Positions 6,841-12,514 of a stretch of DNA of 12,514 nucleotides are shown piece after piece. The position numbers and the translations under genes were made by a program. The DNA is taken from the NCBI GenBank assembly GCA_002332615.1, contig DDAL01000003.1:124766-137279 (forward strand). The letters run 5' to 3'. Origin of the DNA: Sphingobacteriaceae bacterium UBA2059 (GTDB lineage Bacteria > Bacteroidota > Bacteroidia > Sphingobacteriales > Sphingobacteriaceae). The stretch's first letter is position 1. Every line of letters starts with the position of its first letter. Under the pieces are notes generated by a model. It ran no database searches. It was not told the origin of the DNA and saw nothing but the letters and a program-made list of their open reading frames with translations.

Positions 6841-7332
6841 ATGGAAAAAAATAAGGCGGTTTTTCTTGACAGGGACGGAGTTCTTAACCGGGAAATGGGC
6901 GATTACGTATGCAAGCTTGAAGACTTTCACATTCTGGAGTATAATTTCGAAACCCTGAGGCAACTTCAGGACAGAGGTTATCTGCTTATAGTAGTAACCA
7001 ATCAGGGTGGCCTTGCAAAGAGGTGGTATACTGAAGAAACACTGGCAGAGATGAATAAAAGGCTATCTGATGCTTACGCAAAACACGGAGTGGTTTTTTC
7101 AGAAATCTATTATTGCAATCATCACCCGCTATATACATCAAATTGTCTGTGCCGTAAACCCGACTCGCTGCTTCTCGAAAAAGGAGTAGCCCGTTTTAAT
7201 ATTGATGCTTCAAAATCTTACTTCATAGGCGATAGGGAGCGAGACATCGAAGCAGGAGAGGGCGCCGGTCTTACAGGCATCCTTATCGATTCAGATCAGC
7301 CCATATCTGAAGTACTTCATCTTATTGCATAA
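6841..7332 (+). CDS. gmhB: HAD-family phosphatase, GmhB-like (D-glycero-D-manno-heptose-1,7-bisphosphate 7-phosphatase)
   Basis: GmhB removes the 7-phosphate from heptose bisphosphate on the route to ADP-heptose for lipopolysaccharide. The 163-residue protein has HAD motif I DRDGVLN (Asp10 and Asp12), motif II VVTNQGG (Thr53), motif III CRKPD (Lys106) and motif IV GDRERD (Asp131 and Asp135). Between them is the GmhB-type zinc loop CNHHP..CLC with ligands Cys92, His94, Cys102 and Cys104. That loop separates GmhB from other small HAD phosphatases. The ATG at 6841 is chosen because the N-terminus MEKNKAVFLDRDGVLN fits the family and because the promoter occupies the upstream frame. No gmhA or hldE neighbour is present, so the exact substrate (a heptose bisphosphate or a related sugar bisphosphate such as that of histidinol-phosphate phosphatases) is inferred. 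Confidence 0.88.
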   Translation: MEKNKAVFLDRDGVLNREMGDYVCKLEDFHILEYNFETLRQLQDRGYLLIVVTNQGGLAKRWYTEETLAEMNKRLSDAYAKHGVVFSEIYYCNHHPLYTSNCLCRKPDSLLLEKGVARFNIDASKSYFIGDRERDIEAGEGAGLTGILIDSDQPISEVLHLIA

Positions 7333-7335
7333 AAA

Positions 7336-7366
7336 AAGGCCGACGGATCATTTATCCGTCGGCCTT
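7336..7366 (-). terminator. Terminator of clpB, probably also used by the gmhB-like gene
   Basis: GGCCGACGGAT (7338-7348) and its exact complement ATCCGTCGGCC (7354-7364) form a GC-rich 11-bp stem with a 5-base loop. On the minus strand the stem is followed by seven T residues (complement of 7331-7337). It lies between the convergent gmhB-like and clpB stops, and its T tract points to clpB as the main user. Confidence 0.88.
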
Positions 7367-7379
7367 CCAGTTTATCATC

Positions 7380-9986
7380 TTAAGAGTCCAGTTTGTCCTT
7401 ATTCAAAAAGACAAACTTATTGTCAAAGGTGTCAAGCATAATTCTGCTGTCTTTGTTCACTTTTCCCGACAATATATCCTTTGAAAGTTCATTCAATATG
7501 CGTTTCTGAATTACTCTCTTCAAAGGTCTGGCGCCAAACTGAGGATCGTAACCCAGTTGTGCGAGCCAATCAAGGGCATCATCCGATGCCTCGAGTGTTA
7601 TACCAATGTCAGCAAGAGTGTGCTGTATCTGCTTAAACTGAAGATCTACTATATTCCTTAGTTCAGCTCTGTTTAACGGCGTAAACATAATCAACTCGTC
7701 AATACGGTTTAAAAACTCCGGACGAATCGTTTGTTTCAGCAGTTCAAACAGCTGGTTCTTCGTTTGCGCAATTACCTCGTCGCGGTTAAGCTCATTCAAA
7801 GTGCTAAAGTTTTCCTGTATCAGATGCGAGCCTATATTAGAGGTCATGATAATAATGGTGTTCTTAAAGTTCACCAGCCTGCCTTTATTGTCGGTAAGCC
7901 TTCCGTCATCAAGCACCTGCAATAAGATATTAAATACATCCGGGTGTGCCTTCTCAATCTCGTCCAGCAAAATTACGCTGTAAGGTTTGCGTCTCACAGC
8001 TTCTGTTAGCTGCCCGCCTTCGTCGTATCCCACATATCCCGGAGGCGCACCGATCAGCCGCGATACAGCATGCCTTTCCTGATACTCACTCATGTCAATA
8101 CGCACCATGGCAGACTCGTCATTAAACAAAAACTCAGCAAGTGCCTTCGCAAGCTCCGTTTTACCAACCCCTGTAGTACCCAGGAAGATAAAAGATCCAA
8201 TTGGTTTACGTTTATCCTGAAGTCCTGCCCTTGAGCGTCTTATGGCATCTGCAATAGCCTCAATTGCTTCATCCTGTCCGGCTACACGCTTATGAAGTTC
8301 TTCTTCCAGATGCAAAAGCTTGGCCCGCTCACTCTCTACCATCTTGTTTACAGGTATACCCGTCCACCTGGATACCACTTCTGCTATATCTTCCGAAGTT
8401 ACCTCCTCCTTAAGCATGCGGCTGCCACTCTGTTTCTCAGCAAGCTCGGCTTTCAATGCTTCCACCTTGTCCTGCGCCTCTTTAATTCTTCCATAGCGAA
8501 GCTCTGCAACTTTTCCATAATCGCCCGCCCGCTCAGCCTGTTCAGCCTCCATCTTAAAGCGTTCAATATGTTCAACCTCGTTATTAATGGCATCAACCAG
8601 GTCCTTTTCCCCTCTCCAGCTGGCTTTTAACTCATCTCTCTTAGCACTCAGATTAGCAATTTCAGAGGTAAGGTCAGCAACCTTCCTTTCGTCTTTTTCC
8701 CTTTTTATAGCCTCCCGTTCAATTTCAAGCTGCATAATACGTCTGTCCAGCTCATCCACCTCTTCCGGGGCCGAATCCATTTCAATCCGCAGCTTAGACG
8801 CCGCTTCGTCCATCAGGTCAATAGCCTTGTCAGGCAAAAACCTGTCGGCAATATACCGCTGCGAAAGCTCCACGGCCGCAATAATTGCCTCATCTTTGAT
8901 TCTAACCTTATGATGGGTTTCATAACGCTCTTTCAAGCCTCTCAAAATAGATATGGCATCCTGAGTATCCGGTTCGTCTATAAGTACCTTTTGGAAGCGC
9001 CTTTCCAAAGCCTTATCCTTTTCAAAATACTTCTGATACTCATTAAGCGTAGTAGCGCCAATAGCCCTCAGTTCTCCGCGCGCCAGAGCCGGTTTAAGAA
9101 TATTTGCTGCATCCATCGCTCCCTCGCCGCCTCCGGCACCCACCAGCGTATGGATCTCATCAATAAAGAGCACCACTTCACCTTCACTCTGAGTCACCTC
9201 TTTTATCACCGCTTTCAGTCGTTCCTCAAATTCGCCTTTATACTTTGCACCAGCCACCAGGGCTCCCATATCAAGAGAAAAAACCGTTTTGCTTTTCAAG
9301 TTCTCAGGAACATCTCCTTTAATTATCCTGAAGGCAATACCTTCAGCTATAGCGGTCTTACCCACACCAGGCTCTCCAATAAGAATAGGGTTATTCTTGG
9401 TACGTCTGGACAGTATCTGAATTACTCGCCGTATCTCTTCGTCACGGCCAATCACGGGGTCTAGTTTTCCCGACTCGGCAAACTCATTCAGATTGCGGGC
9501 ATATTTGTTAAGCGAATTATAAGTGGCCTCCGCATTCTGATCAGTTACCCTGCTGCCACCTCTCAGCTCTTTAATAGCCTTCAACATATCCTTTTCCGTA
9601 ACACCCGAATCCTTAAGCAATGAAGCCGTTTTATCTCCGCTTTGCAAAATAGCAAGTAGCAAATGCTCTACAGACACAAATTCATCCTTCAGCTCTTTCA
9701 CGTAAGACAAGGCTTTTTGCATAACCGAGTTTACCGACGATGAAAAATACATTTCACTGCCACTCACTTTAGGGTAGCTTTCTATCAGCTCATCAAGCGA
9801 TGTGTTGAGTCTGTTTATATTGACATTGAGCTTTTTAAGCAGGTAGTTTACAACATTCTCATCAACAAGCAACAAACCCTTCAAAAGATGGGCATTTTCT
9901 ATGGCCTGCTGTTGATGGCCAGATGTTATTTCAGAAGCTTTCTGAATAGCTTCCTGTGCCTTGATTGTAAAGTTATTGAAATTCAT
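7380..9986 (-). CDS. clpB: ClpB, ATP-dependent protein disaggregase (Hsp104 family)
   Basis: ClpB is a hexameric cytoplasmic AAA+ machine that pulls polypeptides out of aggregates together with DnaK. The 868-residue protein is complete. It has the Clp N-terminal repeat domain (1-145) and the first ATPase domain with GEPGVGKT (204-211), VVLFIDE (271-277) and pore-loop Tyr249 (KYKGEF). The middle coiled coil (about 405-525) separates ClpB from ClpA/ClpC. The second ATPase domain has GTTGVGKT (603-610), pore-loop GYVGYDEGG (650-658), VILLDEIEKAH (671-681), RPEFLNRIDE (755-764) and sensor-2 GAR (818-820). The IGF/L tripeptide loop for ClpP docking was not seen, as expected. The ATG at 9986 gives MNFNNFTIKAQEAI, the standard start; a TTG at 10010 adds eight unconserved residues. 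The 134-base upstream gap to 10120 must hold its promoter, but I saw no clear TAnnTTTG or CIRCE-like element. Confidence 0.97.
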   Translation of the reverse strand: MNFNNFTIKAQEAIQKASEITSGHQQQAIENAHLLKGLLLVDENVVNYLLKKLNVNINRLNTSLDELIESYPKVSGSEMYFSSSVNSVMQKALSYVKELKDEFVSVEHLLLAILQSGDKTASLLKDSGVTEKDMLKAIKELRGGSRVTDQNAEATYNSLNKYARNLNEFAESGKLDPVIGRDEEIRRVIQILSRRTKNNPILIGEPGVGKTAIAEGIAFRIIKGDVPENLKSKTVFSLDMGALVAGAKYKGEFEERLKAVIKEVTQSEGEVVLFIDEIHTLVGAGGGEGAMDAANILKPALARGELRAIGATTLNEYQKYFEKDKALERRFQKVLIDEPDTQDAISILRGLKERYETHHKVRIKDEAIIAAVELSQRYIADRFLPDKAIDLMDEAASKLRIEMDSAPEEVDELDRRIMQLEIEREAIKREKDERKVADLTSEIANLSAKRDELKASWRGEKDLVDAINNEVEHIERFKMEAEQAERAGDYGKVAELRYGRIKEAQDKVEALKAELAEKQSGSRMLKEEVTSEDIAEVVSRWTGIPVNKMVESERAKLLHLEEELHKRVAGQDEAIEAIADAIRRSRAGLQDKRKPIGSFIFLGTTGVGKTELAKALAEFLFNDESAMVRIDMSEYQERHAVSRLIGAPPGYVGYDEGGQLTEAVRRKPYSVILLDEIEKAHPDVFNILLQVLDDGRLTDNKGRLVNFKNTIIIMTSNIGSHLIQENFSTLNELNRDEVIAQTKNQLFELLKQTIRPEFLNRIDELIMFTPLNRAELRNIVDLQFKQIQHTLADIGITLEASDDALDWLAQLGYDPQFGARPLKRVIQKRILNELSKDILSGKVNKDSRIMLDTFDNKFVFLNKDKLDS

Positions 9987-10120
9987 AGTACCCGTTTTAC
10001 AACAAAACACCAGCCATTGACTTTTTGATTAGAAAAACAAGTAAAATTGTCGCAAAAAACGAGTCTGCTTAAGACTAATTGTCTGTAATTTAAGCTCTTG
10101 TATGATAAAATGTCTCAGAA

Positions 10121-10146
10121 CAAAAAAAGCCGCCTAAAGGCAGCCT
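10121..10146 (-). terminator. Terminator of the pyrE-SRPBCC unit
   Basis: On the minus strand GCTGCC-TTTA-GGCGGC (complement of 10129-10144) forms a six-pair stem with one G-U pair and a four-base loop, followed by seven T residues (complement of 10122-10128). It starts about 20 bases after the SRPBCC gene stop. Confidence 0.75.
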
Positions 10147-10167
10147 ATTTTGTTAAATACTTCTTTG

Positions 10168-10566
10168 TTAGCCTAAGGCATCTTTCAGCCTGCTTGTCTG
10201 CTGCTGAGTAAGTTTCTTTATCGCCCCGCCCGCTACCATTTTCATCATCATGTTGAGCTCGGCACCTATTACCAGGTGTGCTTCGGTGGCATGTTCTCCT
10301 GCCGGCCTGAGTTTCCATCGCATTTCTACGTTAAAAGGAACTTCCTGCGCAGGCAGTATCAGTATGTCTTCATTTTCTTTTCGTTCTGCAATCTTAACAT
10401 TCAGGTTAGCCATATTCTTTACCGAAAAGCTAGCCTGGTCCGTAGTGGATTTCCAATCCGAAATTTCCTCGGGCATCAGCCCCTTATGATTATTAAAGTC
10501 CGAAAGAAAAGCATACACTTCACTCACCGATTTATTAATAGTTTCCTTGCTTTCAAAAACAGTCAT
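10168..10566 (-). CDS. SRPBCC (START/Bet v1-like) fold protein of unknown function
   Basis: The 132-residue protein begins MTVFESKETINKSVSEVYAFLSDFNNHKGLMP. This is the opening strand plus the helix of polyketide cyclase or coenzyme-Q-binding type SRPBCC proteins (xVYxFLSDFxNH). It continues with beta-rich stretches (SFSVKNMANLNVKIAER, VEMRWKLRP, EAHLVIGAELNMMMKMV) and ends in a long helix (GGAIKKLTQQQTSRLKDAL). The fold makes a hydrophobic pocket that binds lipids or other hydrophobic ligands, but no catalytic residues identify a reaction. It has no signal peptide. Its ATG lies 6 bases after the pyrE stop, so the two are almost certainly co-transcribed, although pyrimidine synthesis suggests no function for it. 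Function should be left as unknown. Confidence 0.82.
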   Translation of the reverse strand: MTVFESKETINKSVSEVYAFLSDFNNHKGLMPEEISDWKSTTDQASFSVKNMANLNVKIAERKENEDILILPAQEVPFNVEMRWKLRPAGEHATEAHLVIGAELNMMMKMVAGGAIKKLTQQQTSRLKDALG

Positions 10567-10572
10567 TATATC

Positions 10573-11232
10573 TTATTTAAGTGATTCTACAAGAGATCCC
10601 CATCCTTTAGGATCATCTTTCCACTTACGTAACAGTTCAATGTCGTCTTTGTTGATATACGAAGTATCCGAAGCATAGTTTATCAGGGCACTGTAATTAG
10701 ACAGTGTTTCAAACTTGCATTTAGCCTCTTTAAAATTCTCTTCGGCTTCTTTAAGGTTGTACGAAAAAATCGCTACCAGGCCCGCCACATCAGCACCGGC
10801 ATCCCGCAATGCTTTAACAGCCTGCAAGCTGCTTTTTCCGGTCGAAATCAAATCTTCAACTACAACGATTCTCTGGCCGGGGTACACTTCGCCTTCAATC
10901 AAGCTCCCGGTACCATGCTCTTTAGCCTGAGCGCGAACATAGGCAAACGGCAAACCCATATCCTGAGCTACCAGTACCCCCTGCGGAATACCTGCCGTGG
11001 CAACGCCCGCAATAAGCCCCACTGAGCCAAATTCCTCCTGTATCAGTGCAGAGAGGTTCTGACGTATATATGTCCGGATAGAAGGATAAGAAAGAGTGAT
11101 ACGATTATCGCAATAAATAGGAGATTTCAAACCCGAAGCCCATGTAAAAGGTTTATTGGGTTGTAATTTAATTGCTTTAATTTGTAACAAAAATTCGGCA
11201 ATTTTTTGCTCGGTCTCACTTTTGTTTATCAT
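10573..11232 (-). CDS. pyrE: Orotate phosphoribosyltransferase
   Basis: PyrE transfers the ribose-5-phosphate of PRPP to orotate to form OMP, the fifth step of pyrimidine synthesis. The 219-residue protein shows FTWASGLKSPIYCDNR (29-44, substrate binding), the catalytic flexible loop RAQAKEHGTGSLIEG (100-114, with Lys104 and His106) and the PRPP-binding motif VVVEDLISTGKSS (123-135). The last ~20 residues (DIELLRKWKDDPKGW) are typical of the Bacteroidota proteins. The start is the ATG at 11232, whose bases overlap the start codon of the divergent NUDIX gene. There is therefore no intergenic space, and its promoter must lie in NUDIX coding sequence. The SRPBCC gene follows 6 bases after the stop. 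Confidence 0.97.
   Translation of the reverse strand: MINKSETEQKIAEFLLQIKAIKLQPNKPFTWASGLKSPIYCDNRITLSYPSIRTYIRQNLSALIQEEFGSVGLIAGVATAGIPQGVLVAQDMGLPFAYVRAQAKEHGTGSLIEGEVYPGQRIVVVEDLISTGKSSLQAVKALRDAGADVAGLVAIFSYNLKEAEENFKEAKCKFETLSNYSALINYASDTSYINKDDIELLRKWKDDPKGWGSLVESLK
11217..11224 (+). promoter_or_regulatory. Candidate -7 box of the NUDIX gene, inside pyrE
   Basis: CACTTTTG matches TAnnTTTG at all but the first base. It lies within the pyrE 5' coding sequence and ends 7 bases before the NUDIX ATG, the same spacing seen at the gmhB-like gene. A weak -33 match (TTCG at 11194-11197) lies 19 bases upstream. Confidence 0.4.
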
Positions 11233-11851
11233 GATGCAAAGCTATACAATTTTCGTAAACGATACAGTTTTAATTATCGCAGAGTTTCTGCCTGCGGGCC
11301 TTTCCAGGCACAAACAGCTGGATATAAAAAGCTTCGATTTTAAAGAGTTCTACAAAAAGGTTAAGAAAGAAACAGCTCAAACCTATGTGCTTATAAGCAG
11401 CGATCCCAAAAAGTACTTCAGGGAAATGCGCAGAAAGTTTATGGTTATCAAGGCTGCCGGAGGCATCGTCTTCAATGAAGCAAATGAAATACTTTTTATC
11501 TATCGAAAGCAAAAATGGGATCTTCCAAAAGGCAAGCTCGATTTGCAGGAGCGTACGCGAGATGCGGCTGTACGCGAAGTAGAGGAGGAATGCGGCATAA
11601 AGGTAGATGAATGCGGCGATAAACTATGTAAAACCTGGCACGTGTATGAGCTTAAGGGGCTGATCATCTTCAAACAAACCAGCTGGTATCTTATGAAAGC
11701 AAAAAAACAGAAACTTGTTCCGCAGGCAGAAGAAGACATAACCGATGCTCGCTGGCTAAAAGACTCAGACCTTGCACTGGTCTCCCGCAATACTTACCCC
11801 CTTATTAAAGACATTATAGCGTTACTCGCTCAGCAAAACGCTCAGCAGTAA
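11231..11851 (+). CDS. NUDIX hydrolase with an N-terminal extension
   Basis: NUDIX enzymes hydrolyse nucleoside diphosphates linked to another moiety, using the Nudix-box helix to hold metal ions. The 206-residue protein carries a complete box GX5EX7REUXEEXGU at residues 101-123 (GKLDLQE...REVEEECGI), preceded by KAAGGIVFNEANEILFIYRK and WDLPKGK. The NUDIX fold starts near residue 72. The first ~70 residues (MMQSYTIFVNDTVLIIAEF, then a lysine-rich part) do not match a domain I know. Two adjacent ATG codons (11231 and 11234) are possible starts; upstream codons lie inside pyrE in antisense and are less likely. It is divergent from pyrE with overlapping starts, and convergent with coaD with 19 bases between stops. 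Substrate is unknown. Candidates by family include oxidised or non-canonical nucleotides, ADP-ribose and diadenosine polyphosphates. Confidence 0.9.
   Translation: MMQSYTIFVNDTVLIIAEFLPAGLSRHKQLDIKSFDFKEFYKKVKKETAQTYVLISSDPKKYFREMRRKFMVIKAAGGIVFNEANEILFIYRKQKWDLPKGKLDLQERTRDAAVREVEEECGIKVDECGDKLCKTWHVYELKGLIIFKQTSWYLMKAKKQKLVPQAEEDITDARWLKDSDLALVSRNTYPLIKDIIALLAQQNAQQ
11237..11267 (-). promoter_or_regulatory. Candidate pyrE promoter, inside the NUDIX gene
   Basis: On the minus strand 11244-11237 reads TAGCTTTG, a full match to the -7 consensus TAnnTTTG. A weak -33 element, CTG (11267-11265), lies 20 bases upstream. The box ends only 4 bases before the pyrE ATG, so the mRNA would be almost leaderless. 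Confidence 0.5.
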
Positions 11852-11870
11852 CTTTAAAAGGCAGCTGCCA

Positions 11871-12344
11871 TTATAAGTCCGGCTGCAGGTATTTAAGAGC
11901 CTCGGCCGGAACAAACTTGCTTACGTCGCCCTTATGACGTAAAAAATCGCGCACTATGGTAGAGCTTATAGACGAATAGCCCGGATTACTCAAAATAAAA
12001 ATGCTTTCTATGGAGGGCTCAAGCTCATGGTTCATCTGGGCTATCGCCTTTTCATATTCAAAATCCGAAACAGTTCTTATACCCCGTATCATATACTTAG
12101 CGCCCACCTCTTTGCAATAGCTTATAGTTAAGCCGGCATAGGAGGCAATCTCAATTTTTGGCTCCTCAGCAAACACATCGCTCAATATCTGCAACCTCAT
12201 TTGGGTGCTCAGCATAGCCTGCTTATTGGTATTAATGCCTACCGCTATAATAATTTTATCAAACAAAGAAACCGAGCGTTGAAGAATATCAACATGAGCA
12301 ATAGTAACAGGGTCAAAGGAACCGGGAAATAATGCAATTTTCAT
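11871..12344 (-). CDS. coaD: Phosphopantetheine adenylyltransferase
   Basis: CoaD joins ATP and 4'-phosphopantetheine to give dephospho-CoA, the penultimate step of CoA synthesis. The protein is a small hexameric nucleotidyltransferase. The 157-residue sequence has the standard motifs: GSFDPVTIAH (8-17, the TxxH nucleotide motif with Thr14 and His17), IRGIRTVSDFEYE (86-98, phosphopantetheine site), and ISSTIVRD (126-133, the ISSxxVR ATP loop). Ala16 replaces the Gly usually found in the TNGH form of the motif, a mild variation. Length is normal. The ATG at 12344 lies 17 bases after the rsmD stop; the rsmD-coaD pair is widespread in bacteria, so they are probably co-transcribed. Its 3' end converges with the NUDIX gene, and no clear terminator separates the two. 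Confidence 0.96.
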   Translation of the reverse strand: MKIALFPGSFDPVTIAHVDILQRSVSLFDKIIIAVGINTNKQAMLSTQMRLQILSDVFAEEPKIEIASYAGLTISYCKEVGAKYMIRGIRTVSDFEYEKAIAQMNHELEPSIESIFILSNPGYSSISSTIVRDFLRHKGDVSKFVPAEALKYLQPDL

Positions 12345-12361
12345 TGAGAGGTATTGAAGGG

Positions 12362-12514
12362 TTATTTACTTAAACGGGGGGGCCCGCCGATAAAAAAGCT
12401 GAATGAGGAGTAACCATATTTGCGCTGCTCCCTGAAATAAGGATGTGTGTCTATCTTTTTGGTGCTCGGGTGTTCCACAATCAGCATACCTCCCGGCTTC
12501 AGCAAGTTCCTGTT
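12362..12514 (-). CDS. rsmD: RsmD, 16S rRNA (guanine966-N2)-methyltransferase (C-terminal 50 residues, cut by window edge)
   Basis: RsmD methylates N2 of G966 of 16S rRNA with S-adenosylmethionine. Only the end is present: LLKPGGMLIVEHPS (a late strand of the Rossmann methyltransferase fold), then THPYFREQRKYGYSSFSFF, which matches the conserved RsmD ending. Nine residues (IGGPPRLSK) extend past the usual SFF end and are encoded across a run of seven C residues (complement of 12376-12382). The DPPY catalytic motif lies beyond the window. The coaD gene follows after 17 bases, which supports the call. Confidence 0.87.
   Translation of the reverse strand, partial: NRNLLKPGGMLIVEHPSTKKIDTHPYFREQRKYGYSSFSFFIGGPPRLSK

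Noticed and set aside
8910..9464. 184-codon open frame on the plus strand
   Set aside because: Completely inside clpB in antisense with no recognisable protein features or promoter.
9987..10120. Possible heat-shock promoter or CIRCE element upstream of clpB
   Set aside because: Only weak matches (for example a TTGCGA with a TCTAAT 16 bases later on the minus strand); no CIRCE repeat and no TAnnTTTG box.
11860..11869. GGCAGCTGCC palindrome between the NUDIX and coaD stops
   Set aside because: Ten bases with no loop and no T tract; too short to call a terminator or operator.

Overview
This is a housekeeping stretch of a Bacteroidota chromosome, most like the Sphingobacteriaceae (Pedobacter-type). 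The evidence is the rpmB-rpmG-DUF4295-ftsY-rimO order, the protein sequences, promoter boxes of the TTTG/TAnnTTTG type, and the lack of Shine-Dalgarno sequences in front of every start I checked. I see no phage, insertion sequence, CRISPR array, tRNA, rRNA or other mobile DNA. I do not see a previously undescribed multi-gene system. The unusual features are local: an odd active-site sequence in Acs, and an unusual promoter/start-codon arrangement between pyrE and a NUDIX gene.

Layout. (1) Positions 1-2038, minus strand: a translation and protein-targeting cluster, read right to left as rpmB (bL28), rpmG (bL33), a 54-residue DUF4295 protein, an intrinsic terminator, ftsY (SRP receptor) and rimO (S12 methylthiotransferase, cut by the window edge). 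(2) Positions 2039-2375: an intergenic region that must hold divergent promoters. (3) Positions 2376-4537, plus strand: acs (acetyl-CoA synthetase) and a small CsbD-like stress protein, closed by a long perfect hairpin. (4) Positions 4612-6678, minus strand: an OPT-family oligopeptide transporter. (5) Positions 6805-7332, plus strand: a gmhB-like HAD phosphatase with a clear Bacteroidota promoter placed almost on its start codon. (6) Positions 7336-9986, minus strand: the disaggregase ClpB and its terminator. (7) Positions 10121-11232, minus strand: pyrE and a small SRPBCC-fold protein in one unit with a terminator. (8) Positions 11231-11851, plus strand: a NUDIX hydrolase whose start codon overlaps that of pyrE. 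(9) Positions 11871-12514, minus strand: rsmD (3' end only) followed by coaD.

How the genes work together. Several units serve translation and protein quality: ribosomal proteins, RimO and RsmD for ribosome modification, FtsY for co-translational targeting, and ClpB for aggregate rescue. Others serve central metabolism: Acs makes acetyl-CoA, CoaD makes a CoA precursor, and PyrE makes pyrimidine nucleotides. Apart from the ribosomal protein genes, pyrE with its SRPBCC neighbour, and rsmD-coaD, neighbouring units show no obvious functional link.

Start codons: several reading frames extend upstream to TTG or GTG codons. I chose the downstream ATG in these cases because it matches the known N-terminus of each family.
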